The notes beneath the pieces were generated by a model. That model ran no database searches, was not told the DNA's origin, and saw nothing but the letters and a program-made list of their open reading frames with translations. Positions 17,481 through 24,320 of a stretch of DNA of 64,000 bases are shown here, one piece after another. This DNA comes from Mesorhizobium sp. dw_380 (GTDB taxonomy: Bacteria > Pseudomonadota > Alphaproteobacteria > Rhizobiales > Rhizobiaceae): contig NZ_JAFFIW010000002.1 in the NCBI RefSeq assembly GCF_018588885.1, forward strand, positions 248,001-312,000, read 5' to 3'. How positions within the stretch are numbered: position 1 is the stretch's first letter; each line of letters begins with the position of its first letter. A program made the translations under genes and the position numbers.

Positions 17481-17622
17481 TCATGGCGTAAGGGGACTTT
17501 GTGCCGCTCGGCTCCAATGCCCACTCTAGGGCTTGCTGAGCGGCGTAAAGCTCATCGTAGCGCGGACCGCTGGCCACTAGAGATTCGCGGATGCGGTCAA
17601 TCTCTCTTCGGATGAAGCTCAT
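17392..17622 (-). CDS. Hypothetical 76-residue IS1595 passenger protein
   Basis: A small helical protein: RREIDRIRESLVASGPRYDE, LYAAQQALEWALEPSGTKSP, then a Gly/Pro-rich C-terminus. Its ATG lies inside the end of the upstream 49-residue gene (26-bp overlap in another frame), suggesting coupled translation. The last 30 residues overlap the DUF3892 gene on the other strand, so the annotated end is less sure than the start. Function unknown. Confidence 0.55.
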   Translation of the reverse strand: MSFIRREIDRIRESLVASGPRYDELYAAQQALEWALEPSGTKSPYAMITGIQEGSGDYPAPSNPASCGYASAGQRD

Positions 17623-17746
17623 TGGGCTTGTCCTCTTTGGGCTTTGTTCCTTCCTTCCCGGTCTTCGGATCGGGAGGGGTCTTCACCAAGCGCTCCATGA
17701 TGCGCTTCGTTTCATCCAGGTCTTTGTTTTTTTCGGTGTCAGCCAT
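17597..17746 (-). CDS. Hypothetical 49-residue IS1595 passenger protein
   Basis: A 49-residue Lys/Asp/Glu/Pro-rich protein beginning MADTEKNKDLDETKRIMERL and ending KPNELHPKRD. Small proteins of this make-up (acidic-basic helix with RIMERLVKTPPDP, then a charged tail) occur in rhizobia. Its start codon shares the palindrome CCATGG with the divergent HEPN-like gene, so the two start codons overlap on opposite strands. It precedes and overlaps the 76-residue gene. Function unknown. Confidence 0.55.
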   Translation of the reverse strand: MADTEKNKDLDETKRIMERLVKTPPDPKTGKEGTKPKEDKPNELHPKRD

Positions 17747-18317
17747 GGCGAAAATTCCCGATAAGGAAGACCTGATCTTCCGTCCAACGCGCGACGAAAC
17801 CTACATCGCGTTTGCCGCTGCCGTCGATTCTTGGTCAAAGGTCGAATGGCAAATGATGTTTCTGTTCAATTCCGTCAGCACTCCAACCGATCTTAACAAG
17901 TCTGGCTCGATCCTCCTATCAATCATCGGCATTCAAGCGCAGCTTCGCGTCATTGAAGCAGCGGCGCGGTCCCATCTTCGCAAAGATCCCGATCTTCTGA
18001 AGGACGTAGAACGCACAACCGAAAAAATCGGCAAGAAGGCGACAATCAGGAACCGCATAATTCACGGGCGATGGAACGAAACCCATTGCTTTAATGGCGC
18101 GGAATATCAGCACACTGAATTGATCCGCACCTTTTCCGCTGAGCAGATATTTGGTCCCACCTACAGCACGGAACAAGAGCGAAAGGCTTTGCTAGGAAAA
18201 TTCCTTTTCGACAAATCAGAACTCGATAAGGCCGCTGAGATGTTCGAGCATTTATCGAACACCATATTCAACCTTCAGTTCAGGATCGTGAGCGGATTCG
18301 CGCCAATAGTGGGCTAG
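17745..18317 (+). CDS. HEPN-like protein, IS1595 passenger
   Basis: A 190-residue helical protein. Residues 102-107 read RNRIIH followed by GRW, matching the R-x4-6-H motif of HEPN RNase domains, and the surrounding helices (VDSWSKVEWQMMFLFNSV, IQAQLRVIEAAARSHL, AAEMFEHLSNTIFNLQFRIV) fit that four-helix fold. HEPN proteins are often ribonuclease toxins or defence effectors; a role here is inference. The start ATG at 17745 is chosen because upstream frame sequence is antisense to the 49-residue gene. No strong ribosome-binding site is visible. It overlaps the 68-residue gene at its 3' end. Confidence 0.7.
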   Translation: MAKIPDKEDLIFRPTRDETYIAFAAAVDSWSKVEWQMMFLFNSVSTPTDLNKSGSILLSIIGIQAQLRVIEAAARSHLRKDPDLLKDVERTTEKIGKKATIRNRIIHGRWNETHCFNGAEYQHTELIRTFSAEQIFGPTYSTEQERKALLGKFLFDKSELDKAAEMFEHLSNTIFNLQFRIVSGFAPIVG

Positions 18318-18486
18318 CCCATAGCTCTTTCGCTATGGCCTCGAATTTTCGTTGAGGGTCATTCGCATCCAAGCCCAGCCCAACTGCTTCTCGCAAGATA
18401 TTTGCGAGGGCATTCACCATCTCTGGCGTCACTTCCAATTCCTGATTCGTTGGCGGTTCCCCGCCTGTTGCCGGCCTGTCAGCCAC
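18280..18486 (-). CDS. Hypothetical 68-residue IS1595 passenger protein
   Basis: A small acidic protein beginning MADRPATGGEPPTNQELEV, with a helical core VTPEMVNALANILREAVGLG and ANDPQRKFEAIAKELW. The start codon lies 19 bp from the right inverted repeat, so its promoter must overlap the element end. Its 3' end overlaps the HEPN-like gene by 38 bp. No known domain recognised. Confidence 0.55.
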   Translation of the reverse strand: MADRPATGGEPPTNQELEVTPEMVNALANILREAVGLGLDANDPQRKFEAIAKELWASPLLARIRSRS

Positions 18487-18504
18487 GGAATACTCCTAAC
18501 TGTG

Positions 18505-18528
18505 ACTTTTGTCACGTATATAATTAGG
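18505..18528 (-). repeat. IS1595 element right terminal inverted repeat
   Basis: 24 bp, exact reverse complement of the left end at 15913-15936. The base after it begins the right copy of the target duplication AAAAAATT (18529-18536). Confidence 0.93.
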
Positions 18529-18621
18529 AAAAAATTCCTTGAGACATGCTTGACCTGCGACGGTTTAATTGTCATCCGAGCCGCGACAGGCCGGGTACCG
18601 AGAGCGCCTCCGATCAGACAA

Positions 18622-18646
18622 GAAAAAGCCCGCCAAGCGGCGGGCT
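18622..18646 (-). terminator. Rho-independent terminator of the HicAB-like operon
   Basis: Stem AGCCCGCC/GGCGGGCT (18627-18634, 18639-18646) with loop AAGC. On the minus strand it is followed by TTTTTCTT and lies 9 bp after the stop codon at 18655. Confidence 0.75.
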
Positions 18647-18654
18647 GACAGCGG

Positions 18655-19182
18655 TCAAGCGTAAAGGCGTTCTCGCTCCCTCTCTCGCTCCTTTTCGTGC
18701 GCCGCCTTGTGGCTTTCCTCAAGGTGAGCGTTTGTCTGGCGGAGAATAAGCGCTTCTAGGGCAGTCTCTGTTGTCACTTGGCCGCGTTCAAACAGCCATA
18801 TGGCTACATCCGTCCAATCCCAGAGCGGATTCGGGGTGCTTACCCTTGCTACAGGCAATGGAAAGTCAGCACCTCGCTCGCCCTTGGAATATAGGCTTAC
18901 TGCTGCCCTTGTCAGGTTTGCGCGCTCGGCAATTTCGGAAAGGCTAACCAGATAATCTGGTTCGATCCTTTCGACCGTTGCCCCCGCCGCCTTCACGGCC
19001 TCAATGGCGGAATTGATAGCGGAACTAAGGTCTTCGGCCTCGCGGGCAAACTGAAGAATGATGGCACCTCGTGCCACCGCAATAGTGGCGTCATCACAGC
19101 CTGCTTCAAAGAAGCGGTCTTCGAAATGGTCATCCTCGTGGTCGACCCCAGAGGCAACAATCGTGAACTCAAACGTCCTCAT
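18655..19182 (-). CDS. HicB-like antitoxin candidate with HTH domain
   Basis: A 175-residue protein, start MRTFEFTIVASG at 19182 after the strong ribosome-binding site AAAGGAGG. Residues 1-75 look like a HicB-type partial RNase-H fold (DHFEDRFFEAGCDDATIAVA, then DLSSAINSAIEAVKAAGATV). Residues 80-140 form a helix-turn-helix (SLSEIAERANLTRAAVSLYS and the conserved PNPLWDWTDVAIWLFERG). The tail is Arg/Glu repeats (KERERERERLYA). It overlaps the upstream 87-residue gene by 14 bp, so the pair is translationally coupled like hicA-hicB. The toxin-antitoxin role is inference. Confidence 0.8.
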   Translation of the reverse strand: MRTFEFTIVASGVDHEDDHFEDRFFEAGCDDATIAVARGAIILQFAREAEDLSSAINSAIEAVKAAGATVERIEPDYLVSLSEIAERANLTRAAVSLYSKGERGADFPLPVARVSTPNPLWDWTDVAIWLFERGQVTTETALEALILRQTNAHLEESHKAAHEKERERERERLYA

Positions 19183-19432
19183 TTTTAGCCTCCTTTCCTG
19201 CCTTGTGAGCGCAATTCTTTCCATGGCCGCGCAATTGATTTGCGTGGTTTTGAGCGGATCGCGGTGTTGACCAAACAGACACTATGCAACCGGTGCGGTC
19301 ATGTTGCTCGCACATCATCCTGCCCCAACAATGGGCGCTTTTCCCGGGTGCCTTCCATGTCCATCCAAGAGATTCCAAATGAGAAATTGCAGCCTCGATC
19401 TCCTTGCTCGGGTGTCGGGGGCGGCTGCTCAT
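19169..19432 (-). CDS. HicA-like toxin candidate
   Basis: An 87-residue basic protein beginning with SRPRHPSKEIEAAISHLESL, then GWTWKAPGKSAHCWGRMMC and IVSVWSTPRSAQNHANQLRG. The small size, basic character, a Gly-x-x-x-x-His region like the HicA double-stranded-RNA-binding fold, and the position directly before a HicB-like gene suggest an mRNA-interferase toxin. The family is found beside the same HTH partner in other proteobacteria (recollection). Three further cysteines might bind metal. The toxin function has not been shown for this family as far as I know. Confidence 0.7.
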   Translation of the reverse strand: MSSRPRHPSKEIEAAISHLESLGWTWKAPGKSAHCWGRMMCEQHDRTGCIVSVWSTPRSAQNHANQLRGHGKNCAHKAGKEAKNEDV

Positions 19433-19750
19433 TTCAGTGCGCCTAAAATGATGCAGCTGTTAACGGTTGTCAACACCATACGTTCCAATTCCTGAATTTA
19501 GGATGAATGAATGCGGATCCGCCTAAAGGCGAAAGCACATTCAAAATCGCCTTAATCGGTCGCAAGCTGATATAGCAGGCAGAAAAGATCCCCCGTAGGA
19601 AGATTACTTCCTTTTCCTAAGAAATAGGAGTCGTCTTGCCTTCTGCTTAAGCGTGACTGGCTTCACCAATCCGCCGATAGTAAGCGATAGCAACTTTTGG
19701 CGCCAGTTCGAAGACACAGCCGGCATTCACTTGAGGGACAAGCTGAAAAG
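19433..19750. other. Gene-free stretch upstream of HicAB-like module
   Basis: Lower in GC than the surroundings. Apart from the presumed promoter of the HicA-like gene, only a weak 39-codon minus-strand frame ending in a basic LKQKARRLLFLRKRK tail near 19609-19728 was seen, and it has no clear ribosome-binding site. No gene is supported. Confidence 0.5.
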
Positions 19751-19855
19751 CAAAACCCGCCTCGGCGGCGGGTCGCTGGCGCAAATCAGCACCATGGACA
19801 GATATGTAGCATAGCTGCCCTCAGCCGGACAACGACTTTCTGAGAAAAAATTCCT
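19751..19855 (+). repeat. 105-bp direct repeat, right copy
   Basis: Same orientation as the copy at 15811-15915, about 91% identical, with the terminator hairpin ACCCGCC/GGCGGGT at its left end and AAAAAATTCCT at its right end. In this copy the target region is not interrupted, so it shows what the left copy looked like before the IS insertion. The stretch 19856-20052 beyond it holds no gene. Confidence 0.85.
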
Positions 19856-20052
19856 ATTTTCCTTTTCGGCTCATGCGAAGCATCGCCGACCGCGGTAGTT
19901 CAAAACAAGACCCGCCTCACCGGACAGTCGGATCGCCGCACGGCCGCGGATGCCTGCATTGCCCAGTCGGCTTTTCACCGGCCGACAGCTGTGGGATCAT
20001 CAGCTGAAGCTCATGGAATGATTCGCGTCGCACGGCCTTGTGGGAGAGGACG

Positions 20053-20322
20053 ATGGACAGGCCAGCCATGGCATCCGTGTTCAGGATGCGGCATGCTCCA
20101 GCCTCGGTGTCCGGTGTGCGCAGCACCGGCCAGGGCCAGGCCGATCCGGTGATCCGGGTGCATTCGCTTGGCGAGGCGATCCGCTTCGTCGCCAACGCTT
20201 ATCTCAACTACGACGTCAGCGCCGTTGCCATCGTCTGCGGCGATCCTGCGATCCCGCGCCTCGGCAGCCTGGAGGTCAGGGCGCTGTGGCGCGAATATGG
20301 CGAGCGCCTCACGCAGGAATAG
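20053..20322 (+). CDS. Conserved hypothetical protein
   Basis: An 89-residue protein (MDRPAMASVFRM start after GAGAGGACG). The core VIRVHSLGEAIRFVANAYLNY, DVSAVAIVCGDPAIPRLG, and LEVRALWREYGERL is well ordered and looks like a real small domain, mixed alpha/beta. Not assigned to a family. It is followed on the same strand by another small gene 87 bp downstream. Confidence 0.65.
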   Translation: MDRPAMASVFRMRHAPASVSGVRSTGQGQADPVIRVHSLGEAIRFVANAYLNYDVSAVAIVCGDPAIPRLGSLEVRALWREYGERLTQE

Positions 20323-20409
20323 ACGCCTCGGCCGCTTCGCATGGCCCGCCGCCCTCCGGATCGGAAACGCCGCTCGCGCGTTTGAACGTAGATCAATGGA
20401 GGGAGCACC

Positions 20410-20715
20410 ATGAACGTCGCCAATCTGCAACTCGAAGGCCTGCTGATGGCCGTCGCGTCGATCAACCAGGTCCTGGTTCGAAAGGGGGTGCTGACGTCGG
20501 AGGAGATCGACATTGCCCTGCGCAAGGCCGAGGCCAGCGAAACCGGCCAGGAGCGGTCCGAAGGCATGTCGGCTTCGAGCCGCGATGCCGTCAACTTTCC
20601 GATCCGGCTGCTGGAGCTCGCCAATCAATGCCAGCCGGAGGCGGACATGCCGTCCTTTTCGCAACTGGCCCGCATGGTCGGCCAGATGAAGGAACCCTAC
20701 AACGATCAGTTGTGA
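20410..20715 (+). CDS. Conserved hypothetical helical protein
   Basis: A 101-residue protein with an excellent ribosome-binding site (GGAGGGAGCACC before the ATG). The first half is helical (LQLEGLLMAVASINQVLVRK, then GVLTSEEIDIALRKAEAS) and resembles short regulatory helices common in rhizobial small proteins; the second half is polar. Function unknown. It converges on the DoxX gene with a gap of 6 bp. Confidence 0.7.
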   Translation: MNVANLQLEGLLMAVASINQVLVRKGVLTSEEIDIALRKAEASETGQERSEGMSASSRDAVNFPIRLLELANQCQPEADMPSFSQLARMVGQMKEPYNDQL

Positions 20716-20721
20716 GCCCGC

Positions 20722-21150
20722 TCACGCCCGGCCCGGCCAGCCCAGGTTCACGGAAAGCACCCGTCCCGGCCCATGCACGGCGGCAAACAGCAGCCCGGCC
20801 AGGAAGGAAAAATGGTCGACGAAGAAACCGAACTCGGCCTGGTTGCCGGCCCAGTGGCTGGGGCCATGGAAGGCAAAGGCCAGGAACACCACATAGGCTC
20901 CGGCGATCAGGGCCGCCAGCGTGAAGAAGGCGCCGCTCAGGAAACACAGCACCAGCGCCACCTCCAGTATCGCCGCGCACCAGGCGAGGAACAGCGGGAA
21001 CGGAAAGCCGGCGGCGGCGATGTAGCCGGCGGTGGCCTCCATGCCCATGAATTTGAACGTCACCGCCATGAGGAAGACGGCGGCAAAGATCAGGCGGGCA
21101 ATGAGAAGAGCTGCGGTCTGCCACGGCGATTGAGTGATTTGCGACGGCAT
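20722..21150 (-). CDS. DoxX family membrane protein
   Basis: A 142-residue inner-membrane protein with four hydrophobic helices and the DoxX-family features: LLIARLIFAAVFLMAVTFKF in helix 1, FPFPLFLAWCAAILEVALVL in helix 2, and AFAFHGPSHWAG in the loop before the last helices. Members take part in redox or sulfur stress systems in some bacteria; here the gene stands alone, so no specific role can be given. Confidence 0.9.
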   Translation of the reverse strand: MPSQITQSPWQTAALLIARLIFAAVFLMAVTFKFMGMEATAGYIAAAGFPFPLFLAWCAAILEVALVLCFLSGAFFTLAALIAGAYVVFLAFAFHGPSHWAGNQAEFGFFVDHFSFLAGLLFAAVHGPGRVLSVNLGWPGRA

Positions 21151-21299
21151 GCATGTCCTCCTGGATTAAATCCGGTTTCGCTCCCAAGGACGCACCCGCG
21201 GCGCCACATCCGACACGCCCTTGCAAATTTTTTCGCGCGAGGCCGCGGGGCAAGCGCCCAGGCAGCCAGAGAAGCCCTCCGTGCGCCGATCGGCCGGCC

Positions 21300-22256
21300 T
21301 CAATTCGCCACCGGCGCCGGCGTGCTGAGCTCGAGAAATGGCACCGTCGAGCCCGGGATCATCGACTTCGGCAGCTCCCCATCCCACTTCTCGGCCTTGG
21401 TCAGTTCGACAAGCAGCGGATTGTTCGCAAGTGCGGCAGCGCGCGCCTTGATCGCCTCGGCCGTTGCCTCGCCTTCGATCTTGGTCTTGTAGGCGCTGGC
21501 CTCGGCTTCCGCCTTGACGCTGTCGGCGCGGCCCTTGGCCTGGGTCACCGCGATGTCGGCCTTGATCTTTTCCTGCTGCAGGTTCTGCTCCTGCTTCTGC
21601 ACTTCCACCTGCGCCGTCATCCTCGCCTCGACCGCTTGTTCATAGGCATCGGAGAAATCGATGTTTTCGACCTGGACGCTGTCGATCATCACCGGCCCGT
21701 CGGTCACCGCCGAGATCGCGTCGGCGACATCCTTGTTGAACTTGGCGCGGTTCTGGATCACCGACACCGCGTCATATTGGCCGAACACGGTCTTGATCTC
21801 CTGCGGTGCCTTTCGGGCGATGATCCGGTCGGCCAGCGCCTCGATCGACCCGTAATTGGTGTAGACGTTGCTGACCTCGGCCGCCGGCACATGGAAATTG
21901 ACGGTGACGCGCATGTCGGCCGGTTGCTGGTCGCGCGAATAGGCCTGCATGGCCGGCAGGTTGCCGCAGTCGCTCTGGTTCTCGCAGCCCCATTTCAGCA
22001 CCTGCTGGCGCAGGCTGATCTTTTCGACCCGCTGCAGCCAGGGCAGCTTGAAATGCAGGCCGGGATCGACGACCGAACTCAGCGCGCCATTGGTCAACAG
22101 CACGCCACGGTCGCCCTGGTCGATCGTGTACCAGGAGCCCATGATGGCGGCGATCAGCGCCAGCACGATGGCCAGCGCGATGACGCCTGTGCCGATGGAG
22201 CGGGACCCGGCCCCAGCATGCTGAAGACGGTTCGAATTGCCTTGTGTGTCAGTCAT
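21300..22256 (-). CDS. SPFH/prohibitin-family membrane protein
   Basis: A 318-residue protein with one N-terminal membrane helix (residues 21-43, GVIALAIVLALIAAIMGSWY) followed by an SPFH band-7 domain (GDRGVLLTNGALSSVVDPGLH through the YTNYGSIEALADRIIARKAP region) and a long coiled coil rich in Glu, Gln, Lys and Ala (MTAQVEVQKQEQNLQQEKIK onward). Such proteins form ring-like membrane microdomain scaffolds. The start at 22256 is chosen for its GGGGGTGG ribosome-binding site; ATG at 22268 is an alternative. Confidence 0.9.
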   Translation of the reverse strand: MTDTQGNSNRLQHAGAGSRSIGTGVIALAIVLALIAAIMGSWYTIDQGDRGVLLTNGALSSVVDPGLHFKLPWLQRVEKISLRQQVLKWGCENQSDCGNLPAMQAYSRDQQPADMRVTVNFHVPAAEVSNVYTNYGSIEALADRIIARKAPQEIKTVFGQYDAVSVIQNRAKFNKDVADAISAVTDGPVMIDSVQVENIDFSDAYEQAVEARMTAQVEVQKQEQNLQQEKIKADIAVTQAKGRADSVKAEAEASAYKTKIEGEATAEAIKARAAALANNPLLVELTKAEKWDGELPKSMIPGSTVPFLELSTPAPVAN

Positions 22257-22978
22257 TGCCACCCCCATTGTCTTGCCCGATTCCAAGAATTCCCCGCAAT
22301 CATGGCGGCAAGATTGCCAAGATGTGGGACAGTTCTGCCTTCCGCGCCAGTGACCTCGCAATATTTCGGCTAAGGCGGCCGGTATTATGGTTACGCAGCA
22401 CTCACGGGAGCTTCAGGGAGATTTTCAAGCCCTGTCTGCCCTCAAATATCTCGCGGCCCAGCGTCTGAAGCCGGCCGAGCCCAAGCCACGGCGCCCAGCC
22501 CGGCCGGCGTTCACGAACAATTAACGATGCTGAAACTTGTCCGTAACCAGCAACGTGATATCGTTAGTTGGGGCTAATGCACAGGCATGTCCGGTGCAGC
22601 TATTTGGGCGGGTTGAGTTTTGAGCGCGAGCGTCAGGTTGGGGACGACGTCCCATCTGGTCCGGTCACCGGTGCTGGAATGCAGCGGCTGTGGCGGCACC
22701 GGACAGGTTTTCCAATGCCCGCGCTGGACAAGTTCCAACGGCCTTTGCTGCCCCGCCGGCACGCACCACCGTGGCTGTCCTGGCGCCAGCGCGCCTTGCG
22801 CCGAATGCTGCGACACCGACTACCGCAGCGCCGGCCCGGCCCAACCATCGGCCTGAATTGAGAGCTCGCAAGCCGTACGCCTGCCATGGAACCAGCGGCG
22901 CCGCTCGCTGTTATTGCTGACCCGGCATCGAATACCGATGCAAGGCGACCATGCGGTTGACAGAAAGTGAGGCCCGGC
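22257..22978. other. Long gene-poor stretch
   Basis: About 720 bp with no gene of good support. It holds a possible 45-codon frame (22387-22524) and a frame at 22620-22856 rich in cysteine codons (about ten Cys in 45 residues) that starts with TTG after GGGCGGG; neither resembles a family I know. Codon use of the overlapping frames is not distinctive. Confidence 0.45.
22387..22524 (+). CDS. Possible 45-residue basic protein
   Basis: A short frame from ATG at 22387: a helical start (ELQGDFQALSALKYLAAQRL) and a Pro/Arg-rich tail (EPKPRRPARPAFTNN). AAGGCGG lies 13 bp upstream, too far to be a good ribosome-binding site. It could be a real small protein, but no homologue is recognised. Confidence 0.25.
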   Translation: MVTQHSRELQGDFQALSALKYLAAQRLKPAEPKPRRPARPAFTNN

Positions 22979-23158
22979 ATGCCCGACGACAAATCAAAGA
23001 TCAAGCAGGACCGCAAGCTGGTTTCGAGCGAGGACACCTACGAGGTTGCCGCATTCGCGCGCAAATACGGCATTCCGCTGAGCGAGGCCCAGACCATCAT
23101 CAAGCGCTACGGCCCTTCGCGCAAGAAGCTCGACAACCACATGGCCGCGCGCGGCTGA
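22979..23158 (+). CDS. DUF3606 protein
   Basis: A 59-residue protein beginning MPDDKSKIKQDRKLVSSEDT and continuing YEVAAFARKYGIPLSEAQTI to IKRYGPSRKKLDNHMAARG. This is the DUF3606 pattern (DDKSK start, YEV-x-x-FA-x-K-x-G core, helix with GPSR), a family of small, probably helical rhizobial proteins of unknown function. ATG at 22979 is chosen over GTG at 22967. A more divergent relative is encoded at 28796-28999. Confidence 0.85.
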   Translation: MPDDKSKIKQDRKLVSSEDTYEVAAFARKYGIPLSEAQTIIKRYGPSRKKLDNHMAARG

Positions 23159-23198
23159 TGCATGTCGCCCAAAAGTGACCTCGGTTTGGGAGAACGAC

Positions 23199-23294
23199 AT
23201 GCATGAAACAAAGACCTACGGCGCGCCGCATGAATCCGTTTCGCAGCGACGCGCTTTAGCCTGTGCGGCAACCATTTCGCCGGCATGGCGTTGA
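23199..23294 (+). CDS. Possible 31-residue peptide
   Basis: A short frame (MHETKTYGAPHESVSQRRAL and on to SPAWR) with a good ribosome-binding site, GGGAGAACGAC before the ATG. It lies between the DUF3606 gene and a palindromic operator-like site. Coding is not proven. Confidence 0.3.
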   Translation: MHETKTYGAPHESVSQRRALACAATISPAWR

Positions 23295-23317
23295 AGGATG
23301 CTGCGGGCCGCGTCAAA

Positions 23318-23356
23318 CCGGTTGGTAGCTACCAACCGGTTGGTGGTACCAACCGG
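23318..23356. promoter_or_regulatory. Tandem palindromic operator-like site
   Basis: Three overlapping dyads built from the same half-site CCGGTTGGT: a perfect 22-bp palindrome at 23318-23339, the perfect 14-bp palindrome ACCAACCGGTTGGT at 23331-23344, and CCGGTTGGT-GGT-ACCAACCGG at 23336-23356. Palindromes of the ACCAACCGGTTGGT type are typical operators of TetR-family repressors. The site lies 140 bp upstream of the GFA-family gene; the cognate regulator is not in the neighbourhood. Confidence 0.65.
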
Positions 23357-23495
23357 GCCCGGCGGTACGGTGAACAGGATGTCTTTTTCCCGGTTTCTCA
23401 TCCTGGCCGGCGAAATGGCAGACGAGCACCTGTCCCGCCCGGCCCGTGGCATGCCAGACTAGCGATCTAAGACTGGCGAAGCGGAGGCCACGACC

Positions 23496-23942
23496 ATGTC
23501 CGACACCACCATACGCAGGACAGGCAGCTGCCTGTGCGGCGGCGTGCATTTCGTCGTCACCGGCGAGCCATTGCGGGTCGGCCTTTGCCATTGCAAGGAC
23601 TGCCGCAAGGCGAGCGGCTCTGTCTATTCGGCCTTTGCCATCTGGCCACGCGACGCCTTCGAGACATCGGGCGAAGTCGCCAGCTACGGCACGCGCAGCT
23701 TCTGCCCGACCTGCGGCAGCCGCGTCGCCTGGGTCGGCGACACCGAGGCCGAGGTGATGCTCGGCAGCCTCGACGTCGCGCCGACCGACCTTGCCCCCGA
23801 ATACGAATTGTGGATCGGCCGGCGCGAGACCTGGCTGCATGCCTTGCCCGGCGCCGAACAGTTCGACCATGACCGGCCGACAGCGGAAAATGCCGCTCCG
23901 CCGACGCCGAGGCCTTTGTCGGACGCCGTCGCGCCCGACTGA
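23496..23942 (+). CDS. GFA/CENP-V family zinc protein
   Basis: A 148-residue cytoplasmic protein of the glutathione-dependent formaldehyde-activating enzyme-like fold. Zinc-ligand cysteines are in SCLCGGVHF (residues 12, 14), LCHCKDCRK (31, 33, 36) and FCPTCGSR (about 70, 73), the usual arrangement. The ATG follows GCGGAGGCC. Members act on glutathione adducts or have unknown roles. A palindromic operator-like site lies upstream and may control it. Confidence 0.92.
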   Translation: MSDTTIRRTGSCLCGGVHFVVTGEPLRVGLCHCKDCRKASGSVYSAFAIWPRDAFETSGEVASYGTRSFCPTCGSRVAWVGDTEAEVMLGSLDVAPTDLAPEYELWIGRRETWLHALPGAEQFDHDRPTAENAAPPTPRPLSDAVAPD

Positions 23943-24038
23943 AAATTGATCTTTCGGGCCTGGAACCCTACGTGGTCGGCGACGTTATCGGGCGCCCCTT
24001 TTCTTGGGGCGCACGACATGCCTTCACGGAGATGACCG

Positions 24039-24287
24039 TTGAACGACAAGATGTTTCCCCGACCGATCCGCCTGAAATTTGCGCCGGAGCGCGAGCGCGT
24101 GGTGCGCAGCGCCTGGGAAGGCCTGGAATGCCTCCGCGACTGGCCGGCCGGCCAAGGCCGGCGATACCGCGCGGCGCTGCGCAGCTGCCGCGACGCACTG
24201 GACGGCTGGACGCCGCCGGAAAAAGCGATGCGGGCGATGATCGACGCCGCGCGCGAAGCGCGGGTCCTGCAAGAGCTGCACAGGTGA
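24039..24287 (+). CDS. DUF982 protein
   Basis: An 82-residue protein matching the rhizobial DUF982 family: FPRPIRLKFAPERERVVRSA, then WEGLECLRDWPAGQGRRYRA, a conserved Cys in ALRSCRDALDG, and a helical end PPEKAMRAMIDAAREARVL. The family is strongly expanded in rhizobia and of unknown function. TTG at 24039 has a GGAG sequence 7 bp upstream; ATG at 24051 is the alternative. A decayed copy follows directly downstream. Confidence 0.82.
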   Translation: MNDKMFPRPIRLKFAPERERVVRSAWEGLECLRDWPAGQGRRYRAALRSCRDALDGWTPPEKAMRAMIDAAREARVLQELHR

Positions 24288-24320
24288 TGGCCGGCTTGAT
24301 GGTTCGGACACGATCCGGAG

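Larger units (their letters stand above)
15913..18528 (+). mobile_element. IS1595-family insertion element with five passenger genes
   Basis: A complete 2616-bp element. Its ends are a perfect 24-bp terminal inverted repeat (15913-15936 and 18505-18528, beginning CCTAATTATATACG), flanked on both sides by the 8-bp target duplication AAAAAATT (15905-15912 and 18529-18536), the length and AT-rich character known for the IS1595 family. Inside are the transposase gene and then five passenger genes: DUF3892 (+), a 76-residue protein (-), a 49-residue protein (-), a HEPN-like protein (+) and a 68-residue protein (-). Intact ends and target duplication indicate recent transposition. Confidence 0.93.

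Noticed and set aside
23313..23870. A 185-codon minus-strand frame opposite the GFA gene
   Set aside because: Antisense to the zinc protein with correctly spaced cysteines and crosses the palindromic operator.
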